From contig NZ_AP027370.1 in NCBI RefSeq assembly GCF_030296055.1, positions 1,006,501-1,070,500 of the forward strand: DNA of 64,000 nucleotides, read 5' to 3'. The translations under genes were made by a program, and so were the position numbers. The stretch is from Hydrogenimonas cancrithermarum. Lineage in GTDB: Bacteria; Campylobacterota; Campylobacteria; Campylobacterales; Hydrogenimonadaceae. The notes beneath the pieces are model-generated. The model had not been told where the DNA came from. It made no database searches and saw only the letters and a program-made list of their open reading frames with translations. Each line of letters begins with the position of its first letter. Positions within the stretch are counted from its first letter, which is position 1. Shown here in pieces: positions 28,679 to 36,656 of the stretch.

Positions 28679-28880
28679 AGCCTTTGATGAGAACCCACCC
28701 CAAACACCGTTTTCGAGGGAGGTTCCGTTATGTGTAGCAGTTGCTCAGGTACTTATTGTATAATCAACATCATTTATTTTTGCTTTAGAAAATCCCCCTC
28801 TCCTTCCTGAAGACCTTTGCCGCTCGTTTTGTCACGCTATTCTCTTTCGTCTATCCAGGACCGGATATTTTACACACTCC
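28679..28880. other. intergenic gap between fliR and the acidic-protein gene
   Basis: This 202-bp gap holds no gene I can see. A minus-strand TATACAAT near 28755-28762 could serve the acidic-protein gene. The fliR-proximal part has no clear terminator. Confidence 0.4.
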
Positions 28881-29648
28881 CTACCGAATCCACTGCATCA
28901 ATACATCGATGGCAGAAAGAAACTCCCCCTTGAAGATCAGCATCATCGAGCCGAGCACGGCGAACCATACTGCCAAAGAGAGGGCGATCTTGATCGGAAA
29001 TCCGACGACGAGCAGGTTGAACTGGGGCATCGTCTTCATCAGCATACCGAAGATGATGTCGGAAAGAAGGGAGAGGGCGACGATGGGGAACGCTACCGAA
29101 AACCCCATGACGAAAAGATGGCCCATCGCACTGACAATGTAGTCGAACATCTCATGGCTCAGCACGAACCCGCCGAGAGGGGCATTTCTCAGCGCTTCGA
29201 CCATCCACGTCAAAATCATGTAGTGGCCGTTGAACGCCAAAAGGACGATCATCGCCAAAAGGGTCAGGAACTGGCTGACCAGCGGCGACTGGATCTGGCT
29301 TTGCGGGTCGATGACACTCGCCAGTGAAAACCCCATGACGAAGGCGATCTGCTCTCCGGCATAGGAGAATATTCCGAAGACGATGTTGAGCACGACGCCG
29401 GCTATCAGCCCCATGACCGCTTCGGAGAGGATGGCTGCAAAAAGAAGCGATGTACTCTGCGGTTCAGGTGTGACGGGCACGATCGGAAACAGGACCAGCG
29501 TCAGATAGAACGCGAATGCGGCTTTTATCTGCGGAGAGATGGTCATATGATTAAAAAAGGGCAAAAAGACGAAGAGGGTCGAGAGCCTCACGAAAAGAAG
29601 CAGGAATGTGTAGACGTTATCGGGTTGCAGCAAGCTGTACCAGCTCAC
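28881..29648 (-). CDS. fliR: flagellar export apparatus protein FliR
   Basis: FliR is part of the inner-membrane export gate of the flagellar type III secretion system, together with FliP and FliQ. The 255-residue protein has six hydrophobic segments and the family blocks SLLQPDNVYTFLLLFVRLS, GEQIAFVMGFSLASVIDPQ and MPQFNLLVVGFPIKI. The start overlaps the end of the upstream ABC ATPase gene by 4 bp. It implies that the organism is flagellated. Confidence 0.94.
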   Translation of the reverse strand: MSWYSLLQPDNVYTFLLLFVRLSTLFVFLPFFNHMTISPQIKAAFAFYLTLVLFPIVPVTPEPQSTSLLFAAILSEAVMGLIAGVVLNIVFGIFSYAGEQIAFVMGFSLASVIDPQSQIQSPLVSQFLTLLAMIVLLAFNGHYMILTWMVEALRNAPLGGFVLSHEMFDYIVSAMGHLFVMGFSVAFPIVALSLLSDIIFGMLMKTMPQFNLLVVGFPIKIALSLAVWFAVLGSMMLIFKGEFLSAIDVLMQWIR

Positions 29649-30331
29649 TGAATCTGCTCCAATACCTGGTTTTCAAGCCGATAAACCCTGTCGCAGCTTC
29701 GGGCGATCCGTTCGTCGTGCGTTACGAGAAAAAGGGCTCCGGAGACCTTTTCGATATGTTCGAAGACCGCATCCATCACGATGTGCGCCGTCTCGTCGTC
29801 GAGGTTGCCCGTCGGTTCGTCGGCAAAGATGAGACGCGGATTTTTGGAGAGTACGCGGGCGATGGAGACCCGCTGCTGCTGGCCACCGGAGAGTTCCGTC
29901 ACCCTTTGATGAACGACGTTTTCGATCCCCAAACGCTTCAGCAGGGCATCGTCGAATTCAGTGTCGCTCAACAGTGTCGCGATTTCGATATTTTCCGCCG
30001 CACTCATCCCTTTGAAGAGATAGTGAAATTGAAAGATGATACCGATTTCGAAACGTCGTATCGCAAGCTGCTGTTTCGGCGTCAGGCTGTAGATATCGGA
30101 ACCCAGCAGTTCCACCGTTCCGTGTTGCGGCTTCAAAAGGGTCGCCAGGATATGCAGAAGTGTCGACTTTCCGCTGCCGCTGACACCGATGACGGCGACT
30201 TTTTCGTTTTCACGGATAGTTAGGTCTATATTTTCAAAAAGGGAGTAGTCGAATGCGTGGGAGAGTCGTTCAGCTTTAATCAGCTCCGGGCCGCCGGAGA
30301 TCGGCGGCTCGAGCGTTGTCGAAAGAGGCAT
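29645..30331 (-). CDS. ABC transporter ATP-binding protein, LolD/MacB-like
   Basis: The 228-residue ATPase has the Walker A GVSGSGKST (about 49-57), signature LSGGQQQR (about 143), Walker B LIFADEP and the H-loop LVTHD. It resembles LolD, FtsE and MacB-type ATPases that energise lipoprotein release or mechanotransmission. No permease is adjacent. C. jejuni has an ABC ATPase in the same place between fliR and tsf (Cj1180c, from memory). It begins 6 bp after the tsf stop. Confidence 0.88.
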   Translation of the reverse strand: MPLSTTLEPPISGGPELIKAERLSHAFDYSLFENIDLTIRENEKVAVIGVSGSGKSTLLHILATLLKPQHGTVELLGSDIYSLTPKQQLAIRRFEIGIIFQFHYLFKGMSAAENIEIATLLSDTEFDDALLKRLGIENVVHQRVTELSGGQQQRVSIARVLSKNPRLIFADEPTGNLDDETAHIVMDAVFEHIEKVSGALFLVTHDERIARSCDRVYRLENQVLEQIQ

Positions 30332-30337
30332 CGGGTC

Positions 30338-31258
30338 TTATTTGCCCATTTGTGCCGCAACTTCCGCTGCGAAATCTTCCTCTTTCTTTTCGATACCTTC
30401 GCCAAGCTCGAAGCGGATGAACTCGACGATCTTCGCCGTTCCGCCCACCGCTTTGGCAGCTTCGTCGAGAACCTGTCCGACGGTTTTCTTGTCATCCATG
30501 ACGAACGGCTGGTTGACGAGAGTGTTGTCTTTGAGGAAACGCTTGATCTTGCCCGGGAGGATTTTATCCCAGATCTGCTCGGGCTTGCCCTCTTTTTTAA
30601 GCTGCTCGATCGCGATCTCTTTCTCTTTCTCGATCACTTCGGCCGGAACGGCTTCTTCGTCGAGATAGGAAGGATTCATCGCGGCGATGTGCATCGCGAT
30701 GTTTTTGAGTGTCGGGCGGATCGCTTCGCATGTTTTGTCGCTGTCGCATTTCGCAGCGATAAGAACACCGACTTTTCCGTTGCCGTGGATGTAACCCTCG
30801 ACCGTACCGTTTTCGCCGGCATCGATCGTGACGAAGCGGCGCATAACGATATTTTCGCCGATTTTCGCGATTTCGCCTTTCAGGAACTCTTCGAATTTCG
30901 TGCCGTCGATCTCTGTTTCGAGCAGATCCTCGACCGTGGTCGCCGTCGAGCAGTGGACATGGCGTGTCGCTTTTTTCACGAGCGACTTGAAGTTGTCGTT
31001 CTGCGCGACGAAGTCTGTCTCGGAGTTGATCTCGGCGATCGTCCCCTTGCGGTGATCATCGCTGATCTCGATGCTGATCGCACCTTCGGATGCGACACGG
31101 CCGGCTTTTTTGGCCGCGCTTGAGAGACCTTTTTTGCGAAGCCACTCGACGGCGGCTTCCATGTCACCGTTTGTTTCGGTGAGCGCTTTTTTACAATCCA
31201 TCATCCCCGCGTTGGTCATCTGGCGGAGTTCTTTGACCATTGCTGCAGTAACTGCCAT
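30338..31258 (-). CDS. tsf: elongation factor Ts
   Basis: EF-Ts exchanges GDP for GTP on EF-Tu. The 306-residue protein has the UBA-like N-terminus (VKELRQMTNAGMMDCKKAL), the core (INSETDFVAQNDNF, HIAAMNPSYL) and a C-terminal module. It is 2 bp downstream of rpsB in the standard rpsB-tsf operon. Confidence 0.97.
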   Translation of the reverse strand: MAVTAAMVKELRQMTNAGMMDCKKALTETNGDMEAAVEWLRKKGLSSAAKKAGRVASEGAISIEISDDHRKGTIAEINSETDFVAQNDNFKSLVKKATRHVHCSTATTVEDLLETEIDGTKFEEFLKGEIAKIGENIVMRRFVTIDAGENGTVEGYIHGNGKVGVLIAAKCDSDKTCEAIRPTLKNIAMHIAAMNPSYLDEEAVPAEVIEKEKEIAIEQLKKEGKPEQIWDKILPGKIKRFLKDNTLVNQPFVMDDKKTVGQVLDEAAKAVGGTAKIVEFIRFELGEGIEKKEEDFAAEVAAQMGK

Positions 31259-31260
31259 GG

Positions 31261-32052
31261 TTACGCTCCTTTTGTTTCAGTTGCTTCTTCGGCTTCGCCT
31301 TCGGCAACCGCTTCTTCCGTGACTTTCGCCATCTCTTCTTCGCTCACTTCCTCTTCCGTTTCGGCTTCCTGTGCCGCAAGCTCGCGTCCTTCGATGATCG
31401 CATCGGCCATCTCGCGGCAGAAGAGCTGGATGGAGCGGATCGCGTCGTCGTTGCCCGGAATCGGGTAGTCGATAATGTCCGGATCGCAGTTGGTATCGAG
31501 CGGTGCGATGACCGGAATACCGAGGCGGCGCGCCTCTTTGATCGCGATGCGCTCTTTGACCGCATCGACTACGAAGAGCATATCCGGAAGTTTTTTCATG
31601 TTGCGGATACCGCCGAGGTAATTCTCGAGCTTCTCTTTTTTGCGCTTGAGCATCAGCGCCTCTTTTTTGGTCAGAAGATCCATCTTTCCTGTCTCTTCCA
31701 TCTCCTCGATCACTTCGAGTTTTCGGATCGACTTGCGGATCGTCTGGTAGTTTGTCAGCATACCGCCGAGCCAACGGGTCTGAACGTAGGGCATGCCGCA
31801 GCGCTGTGCGTGCTCGACGATCGCATTGCGCGCCTGCTTCTTCGTACCGACGAACATGACCGTTTTGCCATCGGCTGCCGCGTCGCGAACGACATTGTAG
31901 GTATAACGGAAATATCGAAGCGTCTTCTGCAGGTCGATAATATGAATGTTTTTTCTTACGCCGAAGATGAATTTTTTCATCTTCGGGTTCCAACGACGTG
32001 TCTGGTGTCCAAAGTGCATACCGCACTCGAGAAGGTCTTTCATAGTGACCAT
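31261..32052 (-). CDS. rpsB: 30S ribosomal protein S2
   Basis: S2 is a 30S subunit protein. The 263-residue product has the family blocks [44 protein letters not shown] and [11 protein letters not shown]. The C-terminal 40 residues are an acidic Glu/Ala-rich tail ([13 protein letters not shown]) beyond the usual core. It is the first gene of the run that extends to argS. Confidence 0.97.
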   Translation of the reverse strand: MVTMKDLLECGMHFGHQTRRWNPKMKKFIFGVRKNIHIIDLQKTLRYFRYTYNVVRDAAADGKTVMFVGTKKQARNAIVEHAQRCGMPYVQTRWLGGMLTNYQTIRKSIRKLEVIEEMEETGKMDLLTKKEALMLKRKKEKLENYLGGIRNMKKLPDMLFVVDAVKERIAIKEARRLGIPVIAPLDTNCDPDIIDYPIPGNDDAIRSIQLFCREMADAIIEGRELAAQEAETEEEVSEEEMAKVTEEAVAEGEAEEATETKGA

Positions 32053-32234
32053 GGGTTCTCCTTGAGAATATTTTTGTTGTCTGTGCCATATGGCCAGGTT
32101 TGTTCCTCTGTGCCCATCAACGCGAAATCGCGCAACCTGTCAAGGATTGACACATGTGAGGTTTCCCTAATAAAAGGGAGTGCAATAATACTAAAATAGC
32201 TCTTAAATTAAGCTTTGTTTAACGAAAGTGAGAC
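32053..32234. other. rpsB upstream region
   Basis: The region holds the rpsB promoter area and then AT-rich DNA. No gene is seen. It passes at 32235 into element C. Confidence 0.5.
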
Positions 32235-32337
32235 GCCCGCCATGCGGGCTCAGTAGGTAGTGGGTAGTGAGTAGCTTTTTACGGTAGCGGCAAAGCCGCA
32301 TCCGAAACTTTTCACTTTTGGTTTTTAGTTTTTAACT
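32235..32337. repeat. heptad-hairpin-heptad element C (bcp/rpsB gap)
   Basis: Parts in order: hairpin GCCCGC-CAT-GCGGGC (32235-32249); plus-strand 7-bp units AGTAGGT/AGTGGGT/AGTGAGT (about 32252-32273); hairpin GCGGC-AAA-GCCGC (32287-32299); minus-strand 7-bp units GTGAAAA/ACCAAAA/ACTAAAA/GTTAAAA (about 32305-32337). The minus-strand array encodes the last residues of Bcp (LKTKNQK) and its stop. ACGGTAGC before the second hairpin also opens the hairpin of element A. Confidence 0.85.
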
Positions 32338-32791
32338 CTTGTAATTTCTCTTTCACCGCTTCCACGTGTCCTTTGACCCGTACTTTGGGCCAGACAGCCG
32401 CGACGTTGCCCTCCGGATCGATGATGAATGTGGAACGTATCACCCCTTCATACTCTTTGCCATAGAGTTTTTTGAGTCCCCATGCACCATAAGCTTTGAG
32501 CACCTCTTTGTTCTCGTCGCTCAGGAGCGTGATCGCGAGGCCTTTTTTCTCGATGAACTTGCGGTGCCTCTCGGGCGAATCGGGGCTCACACCCAAAATG
32601 ACGCCATCCAGCTCCTCGAATTGGGGCATCGCTTCGGTAAACTCGCACGCTTCCGTCGTGCATCCGGGCGTGAGATCTTTGGGGTAGAAATAGAGAATGA
32701 CCCATTTTCCTTTGAGATCGCGCAGGCAGATTTCGACGTTATCTTGATTTGGAAGGCAAAACTCCGGTGCTTTTTCTCCCACTTCGACCAT
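32312..32791 (-). CDS. bcp: thioredoxin-dependent peroxiredoxin, BCP type
   Basis: Bcp reduces peroxides with electrons from thioredoxin, which connects it to trxA/trxB at 56-58 kb. The 159-residue protein has peroxidatic Cys44 and resolving Cys49 (TPGCTTEACEF) and the GVSPDSPERHRKF segment. The C-terminal ELKTKNQK is encoded by 7-bp repeat units of element C, so the natural end has probably been replaced by repeat sequence. Confidence 0.95.
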   Translation of the reverse strand: MVEVGEKAPEFCLPNQDNVEICLRDLKGKWVILYFYPKDLTPGCTTEACEFTEAMPQFEELDGVILGVSPDSPERHRKFIEKKGLAITLLSDENKEVLKAYGAWGLKKLYGKEYEGVIRSTFIIDPEGNVAAVWPKVRVKGHVEAVKEKLQELKTKNQK

Positions 32792-32853
32792 AATCGACTC
32801 CTCAATTTTTTTGCGTTAGTATACCATTCTATATTTTGAGGTAAGATATCCGA

Positions 32854-33045
32854 ATGGAAAAAGAAAAATTGCTACACGAAATAGAAAAACTGCTCAGTTT
32901 CGACGGCAACGATACTACAATCAATCCCGATTATCTCGAATTCTTCACCGTGGAGGAGCTCGAGTCGATCAGACGGGAACTCGAAAGAAAATACAAGAAT
33001 ATGGTCGAAGAGAATCTCGACTGGATGCAGCAGTTCAAAAAATAG
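32854..33045 (+). CDS. small conserved-looking protein, unknown function
   Basis: The 63-residue protein is acidic and helical (LLHEIEKLLSFDGNDTTINPDYLEFFTVEELESIRREL). GAGG lies 15 bp before the ATG, and the response-regulator gene follows 11 bp after its stop, so they are probably cotranscribed. I recognise no family. Similar short proteins are common next to regulators in this phylum. Confidence 0.7.
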   Translation: MEKEKLLHEIEKLLSFDGNDTTINPDYLEFFTVEELESIRRELERKYKNMVEENLDWMQQFKK

Positions 33046-33056
33046 GAATGACACCC

Positions 33057-33767
33057 ATGGAGCAAAAAGATTTTATCCGCGCGATGAAGCGCTGTACCGT
33101 TCTCTACGTCGAGGACGACCATGAACTCAGAGCCTATATTTCCGAATTTCTGCGCCGCTTCTGCAAAGACATCTACGAAGCCGAAAATGCCGAAAACGCC
33201 TATGATCTTTATCTGCGCAAACATCCGGAAATCATCCTGCTCGATATCAATCTGCCCGGCATGAGCGGCATCGATTTCTGCGAAACGATTCGCCGAAAGG
33301 ATGCCAGAACCCGCATCATCATGTCGACTGCCTACACCGACAAAGATTTTTTGTTGAAGGTCGTCGAACTGGGCCTGACACGCTATCTGGTCAAACCGAT
33401 GACGAGTGAGGAGCTTTTCGGGGCTTTCGACAAAGCGTTGCAGGAGCTCGAAGCGATCGACAACAGATTCGGAGCGGTCGATCTTGGAGAGGGGTTTTTC
33501 TACCAGTCGAAGGCAAAATGCCTTTACAAGGGCGATGAGACGATCCCTCTGCGCAAAAAAGAGATACAGCTGCTCGATTTTTTCATCGATCACCAGGAGG
33601 AGGTGGTCTCTTACGAACTTCTCGAACAGGCCGTCTGGCCGGATGGAGCGATGACACCCAATGCGATCCGAAGCCAGATACGGAATCTTCGCAGAAAAAC
33701 CCATGACGGGATCCTTGAAAACATCAGCGGCATAGGCTACCGCCTCTACAGGAAACCCGCCTCATGA
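33057..33767 (+). CDS. OmpR-family response regulator
   Basis: The 236-residue protein has a receiver domain with phosphoacceptor Asp63 (LLDINLPGMSG), the acidic pair VEDD, Ser90 and Lys113 (LVKP), and a C-terminal winged helix (LRKKEIQLLDFFI, NAIRSQIRNLRRK). I choose the ATG at 33057, nine bases after AGGA, over 33048, which directly abuts it. Its stop overlaps the kinase start by 4 bp, so the two form a two-component system. Target genes are unknown; the diguanylate cyclase downstream is a candidate. Confidence 0.93.
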   Translation: MEQKDFIRAMKRCTVLYVEDDHELRAYISEFLRRFCKDIYEAENAENAYDLYLRKHPEIILLDINLPGMSGIDFCETIRRKDARTRIIMSTAYTDKDFLLKVVELGLTRYLVKPMTSEELFGAFDKALQELEAIDNRFGAVDLGEGFFYQSKAKCLYKGDETIPLRKKEIQLLDFFIDHQEEVVSYELLEQAVWPDGAMTPNAIRSQIRNLRRKTHDGILENISGIGYRLYRKPAS

Positions 33768-35662
33768 TCAGCCTCAAAACTATCGCCAGGTGCGACGGAT
33801 TTTCTCTCGACTCGACCGCTTCGGCAAAAGATGCACTCGCCACGATGCACCGGAACAAGAAAGGGTGTGTCGTGCTGCTGAAAGAGCAGATACCCGTCGG
33901 CATCCTCACCGAAAGCCATATCGTCAGGATGCTCGACAATGAGCTTCCCCTCGAAACCCCCGCCATCGATATCTGCGTCAAAAAGGTCATCAGCGCCAAC
34001 GAAAACAGGCCGATCGACTTCGCGTTCGAGTTTTTGAGCAAAAACCAGATCCGCCGTATCGTCCTGACCGACGGTGCCAATCGCTTTTCCGGTATCGTCC
34101 TGCAGGAGGATCTTTTCGACTACCTCGACAAGGATGTCTATAAAATCGATCTGAAGCTCTCCGACATCCTCAAAAGCGGCCAGCATGTGACGATGCTCGG
34201 AAGAGACGAGACCGTCCGCAGGGCACTCGCCCTGATGAGACGGCTGCGCATAGGTTCGATCATCGTCGGCGACAAAAACCGCCCCGAAGGGATCGTAACG
34301 GAAAAAGATATCCTCGAACTCGCCTACAAAGAGGGCAACCCCGACGATTCGCTGCAAAAACATATGTCCGCACCGCTCTTTACAGCCAAACCGGAAACGG
34401 CCGTCACCTCCATCATCGATGTCATGAAAAGAAAAGGGTTCAGGCGGGTCGTCGTGACAGACAGGGACGGACAATGCATCGGCATTCTTACCGACCGTGA
34501 CATTCTCAAGCAGATACGGGGCAACTATACGAAAATTTTGCAAAGCAAAATCCGCCATGCCCAGGAGATCATGGATATGCTTCCCGAAGCGATCGTGGAA
34601 GTTTTCGATGCCGACGGCCATCAGGTCATCCACTGGATGAACAAGAAAGCGGCCGCGCTCTTCGGCGAGGAGCTGATCGACAAAGAGATAGACCGCCTCT
34701 TCGCCCCTTCCCAGTGGGATTCGATCTACCATGAACTCAGGAGCGGCTCCATGGTCGTCGAAAAGAAAATGATCATCGGAAAACGTACCTTCGAAATCTC
34801 TTCCAGTGCGTCGGAAAACTACACCAACCGCTATATCAAACTGATCTTCAACGACGTAACCAGCCACGAAACGGCAAAACAGAATCTTCAGGCACGTATC
34901 GACGAAGAGATGAACAAACGTCTCGAACACGAATATCTGCTGATGCAGCAGTCCAAACTGGCGACGATGGGAGAGATGATCGGCCATATCGCCCATCAGT
35001 GGCGACAACCTCTGGCACAGATTGGCGGCATTTTCATGAATCTCGATGCCGCGGCCTCTTTCGGCGAGCTCAGTCCCGAGTATCTGCAGAAAAAGATCCG
35101 CAGAGGCAATACCCTGCTCAAATACATGTCACAAACCATCGAGGATTTCCGCCGATTTTTCGAACCGGGGAAAGAGAAAGAGCGATTCGACCTGCATGCC
35201 CACATTCAAAACGCGATTCATATCATCCAGGCATCCCTGACATATCATCATATAAAAATAGAGTATACGCCGCCGAAAAATTCCGTTTTCATTCTGGGGT
35301 ACCCGGGCGAGTTTTCACAGGTCATACTCAACCTCATCGGCAACGCCAAAGACGTCCTGGTCGACCGTAACGTCGAAGAGCCGACGATCTGGATAGATGT
35401 ACATCGCAGGGGGGAGAAAATCTCCATTCACATTATGGACAATGGCGGGGGCATCGAAGAGAAAAATCTTCCAAACATTTTCAACCCCTACTTTACGACC
35501 AAAAAACACAAAGACGGGACAGGCCTCGGGCTCTATATCTCGAAACTTATCATCGAAAGTAAAATCGGAGGGAAAATCTATGCGCTCAACGGCGACGGAG
35601 GTGCCGAATTCGTTATCGAGATAGATTCCGAACCGTACCCGGTAAGCGTCATCGCTCGTTGA
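33764..35662 (+). CDS. histidine kinase with four CBS domains and a PAS domain
   Basis: The 632-residue protein has two tandem CBS pairs (about residues 1-125 and 130-255) with repeats such as GIVTEKDIL and GILTDRDIL, then a PAS-like domain (about 270-370). A HisKA-type dimer helix carries phospho-acceptor His411 (GHIAHQWRQPL), and the HATPase has NLIGNAKDVL, DNGGGI and GTGLGLYISK. No membrane segment is visible, so it is cytoplasmic. CBS pairs normally bind adenine nucleotides or related ligands, so the kinase may sense energy charge; that is inference. It pairs with the regulator at 33057. Confidence 0.9.
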   Translation: MISLKTIARCDGFSLDSTASAKDALATMHRNKKGCVVLLKEQIPVGILTESHIVRMLDNELPLETPAIDICVKKVISANENRPIDFAFEFLSKNQIRRIVLTDGANRFSGIVLQEDLFDYLDKDVYKIDLKLSDILKSGQHVTMLGRDETVRRALALMRRLRIGSIIVGDKNRPEGIVTEKDILELAYKEGNPDDSLQKHMSAPLFTAKPETAVTSIIDVMKRKGFRRVVVTDRDGQCIGILTDRDILKQIRGNYTKILQSKIRHAQEIMDMLPEAIVEVFDADGHQVIHWMNKKAAALFGEELIDKEIDRLFAPSQWDSIYHELRSGSMVVEKKMIIGKRTFEISSSASENYTNRYIKLIFNDVTSHETAKQNLQARIDEEMNKRLEHEYLLMQQSKLATMGEMIGHIAHQWRQPLAQIGGIFMNLDAAASFGELSPEYLQKKIRRGNTLLKYMSQTIEDFRRFFEPGKEKERFDLHAHIQNAIHIIQASLTYHHIKIEYTPPKNSVFILGYPGEFSQVILNLIGNAKDVLVDRNVEEPTIWIDVHRRGEKISIHIMDNGGGIEEKNLPNIFNPYFTTKKHKDGTGLGLYISKLIIESKIGGKIYALNGDGGAEFVIEIDSEPYPVSVIAR

Positions 35663-35713
35663 CACATCGACGATGCCCGCCTCGCTCGAAGGGTTTTTCG
35701 CCCCGTTTTTTAC

Positions 35714-35731
35714 ATAAAATGTACATTTTAT
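35714..35731. promoter_or_regulatory. 18-bp perfect palindrome upstream of the diguanylate cyclase gene
   Basis: ATAAAATGTACATTTTAT reads the same on both strands. It lies 48 bp before the diguanylate cyclase ATG, after a T run that follows the kinase gene. It suits a dimeric regulator site. A terminator is less likely because the stem is all A/T apart from one GC pair on each side of the centre. Confidence 0.5.
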
Positions 35732-35778
35732 TTCGATATGCTTTCCAAAACAACCATCTCCCAGGAGGTTAGTACGTT

Positions 35779-36597
35779 ATGGATCAAGCCATCGTCAAAG
35801 CGGCGTCTCAAGAGTGCAAATCGGCCATCGATACTCTTGAAATCGTGACACCGTCCATCTACGCGTCGATATTTTCAGAAATCGCGAAAAAATATGGAAT
35901 CGATCCCAAAACACTGACGGAAGTCGCGGAACGGTCACTTGTCATGCAGATCGAAAAACTTCTCGATCTGAACAAAAAAAGCAGCGAACAGGTCACGCAT
36001 CTGGACAAAGCGTCGAAAAAGGCACTCGATGCGATGCAAGCACACGATGAGACCCTCCTGCGGGAGAGCATCAGCGAAACCGAAGCGCTCAGGCAGGAGA
36101 TCGAACGGCTCAAAGAGAGTGTCTACACCGACTCTCTGACCAAAACATGGAACAGAAAATGGGTCGATGCCAACCTCCTCGACGAAAACGGCCACTTTAA
36201 AAAAGCGTGCATCCTCGCCATCGTCGACCTCAACTATTTCAAACAGATCAACGACACCCTCGGGCATATCGCCGGGGACAAGGTTCTAAAATACATCAGC
36301 TCCCATCTGAAATCACTCGGCATACCCGTCGTGCGTTACGGCGGAGACGAGTTTCTGCTCCTCTTCGACACGGAAGAGAGTGCCGAAAAAGCGGAAAAGA
36401 GAATGCACCTATGCCGGGAACTTCTACTGAAAAAGACATTGAAATTCAACGGACATTCGTTCAAAACCAGCTTCTCCTACGGAATCCACGCCTGCAAAGA
36501 AGGCGAATCTTTTTCCGATGCACTCGAAGCCGCAGATAAACAGATGTACGACGACAAAGAGGCGATTAAAAAGAGAGTTTCGGCACCGTTTTCGTAA
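35779..36597 (+). CDS. diguanylate cyclase
   Basis: The 272-residue protein has a helical N-terminal domain (1-115) with a coiled coil, then a GGDEF domain (about 115-265) with the intact catalytic motif GGDEF at 178-182 and metal-binding Asp at 150 (VDLNYFKQINDTLGH). It would make cyclic di-GMP from two GTP. The RxxD inhibitory site upstream of GGDEF is absent. AGGAGG lies nine bases before the ATG. There is no membrane segment. CRISPR array 2 begins 60 bp downstream. Confidence 0.93.
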   Translation: MDQAIVKAASQECKSAIDTLEIVTPSIYASIFSEIAKKYGIDPKTLTEVAERSLVMQIEKLLDLNKKSSEQVTHLDKASKKALDAMQAHDETLLRESISETEALRQEIERLKESVYTDSLTKTWNRKWVDANLLDENGHFKKACILAIVDLNYFKQINDTLGHIAGDKVLKYISSHLKSLGIPVVRYGGDEFLLLFDTEESAEKAEKRMHLCRELLLKKTLKFNGHSFKTSFSYGIHACKEGESFSDALEAADKQMYDDKEAIKKRVSAPFS

Positions 36598-36656
36598 CAA
36601 ATTTCTTTCTAGTAGTTGATAGAATCAAAAACGGTCGCCATGGATGACACGATCAA
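36598..36656. other. trailer side of array 2
   Basis: This is non-coding DNA between the diguanylate cyclase stop and the last repeat of array 2. No degenerate repeat is visible, in contrast to array 1. Confidence 0.5.

Noticed and set aside
27431-28687. A 418-codon plus-strand frame opposite the acidic protein
   Set aside because: It is a Phe/Leu/Arg-rich antisense image of Glu-rich codons, with no support from neighbours.
32235-32249. A stand-alone terminator for bcp
   Set aside because: The GCCCGC-CAT-GCGGGC hairpin lacks a T run on either strand and belongs to the repeated element plan, so I did not call it a terminator.
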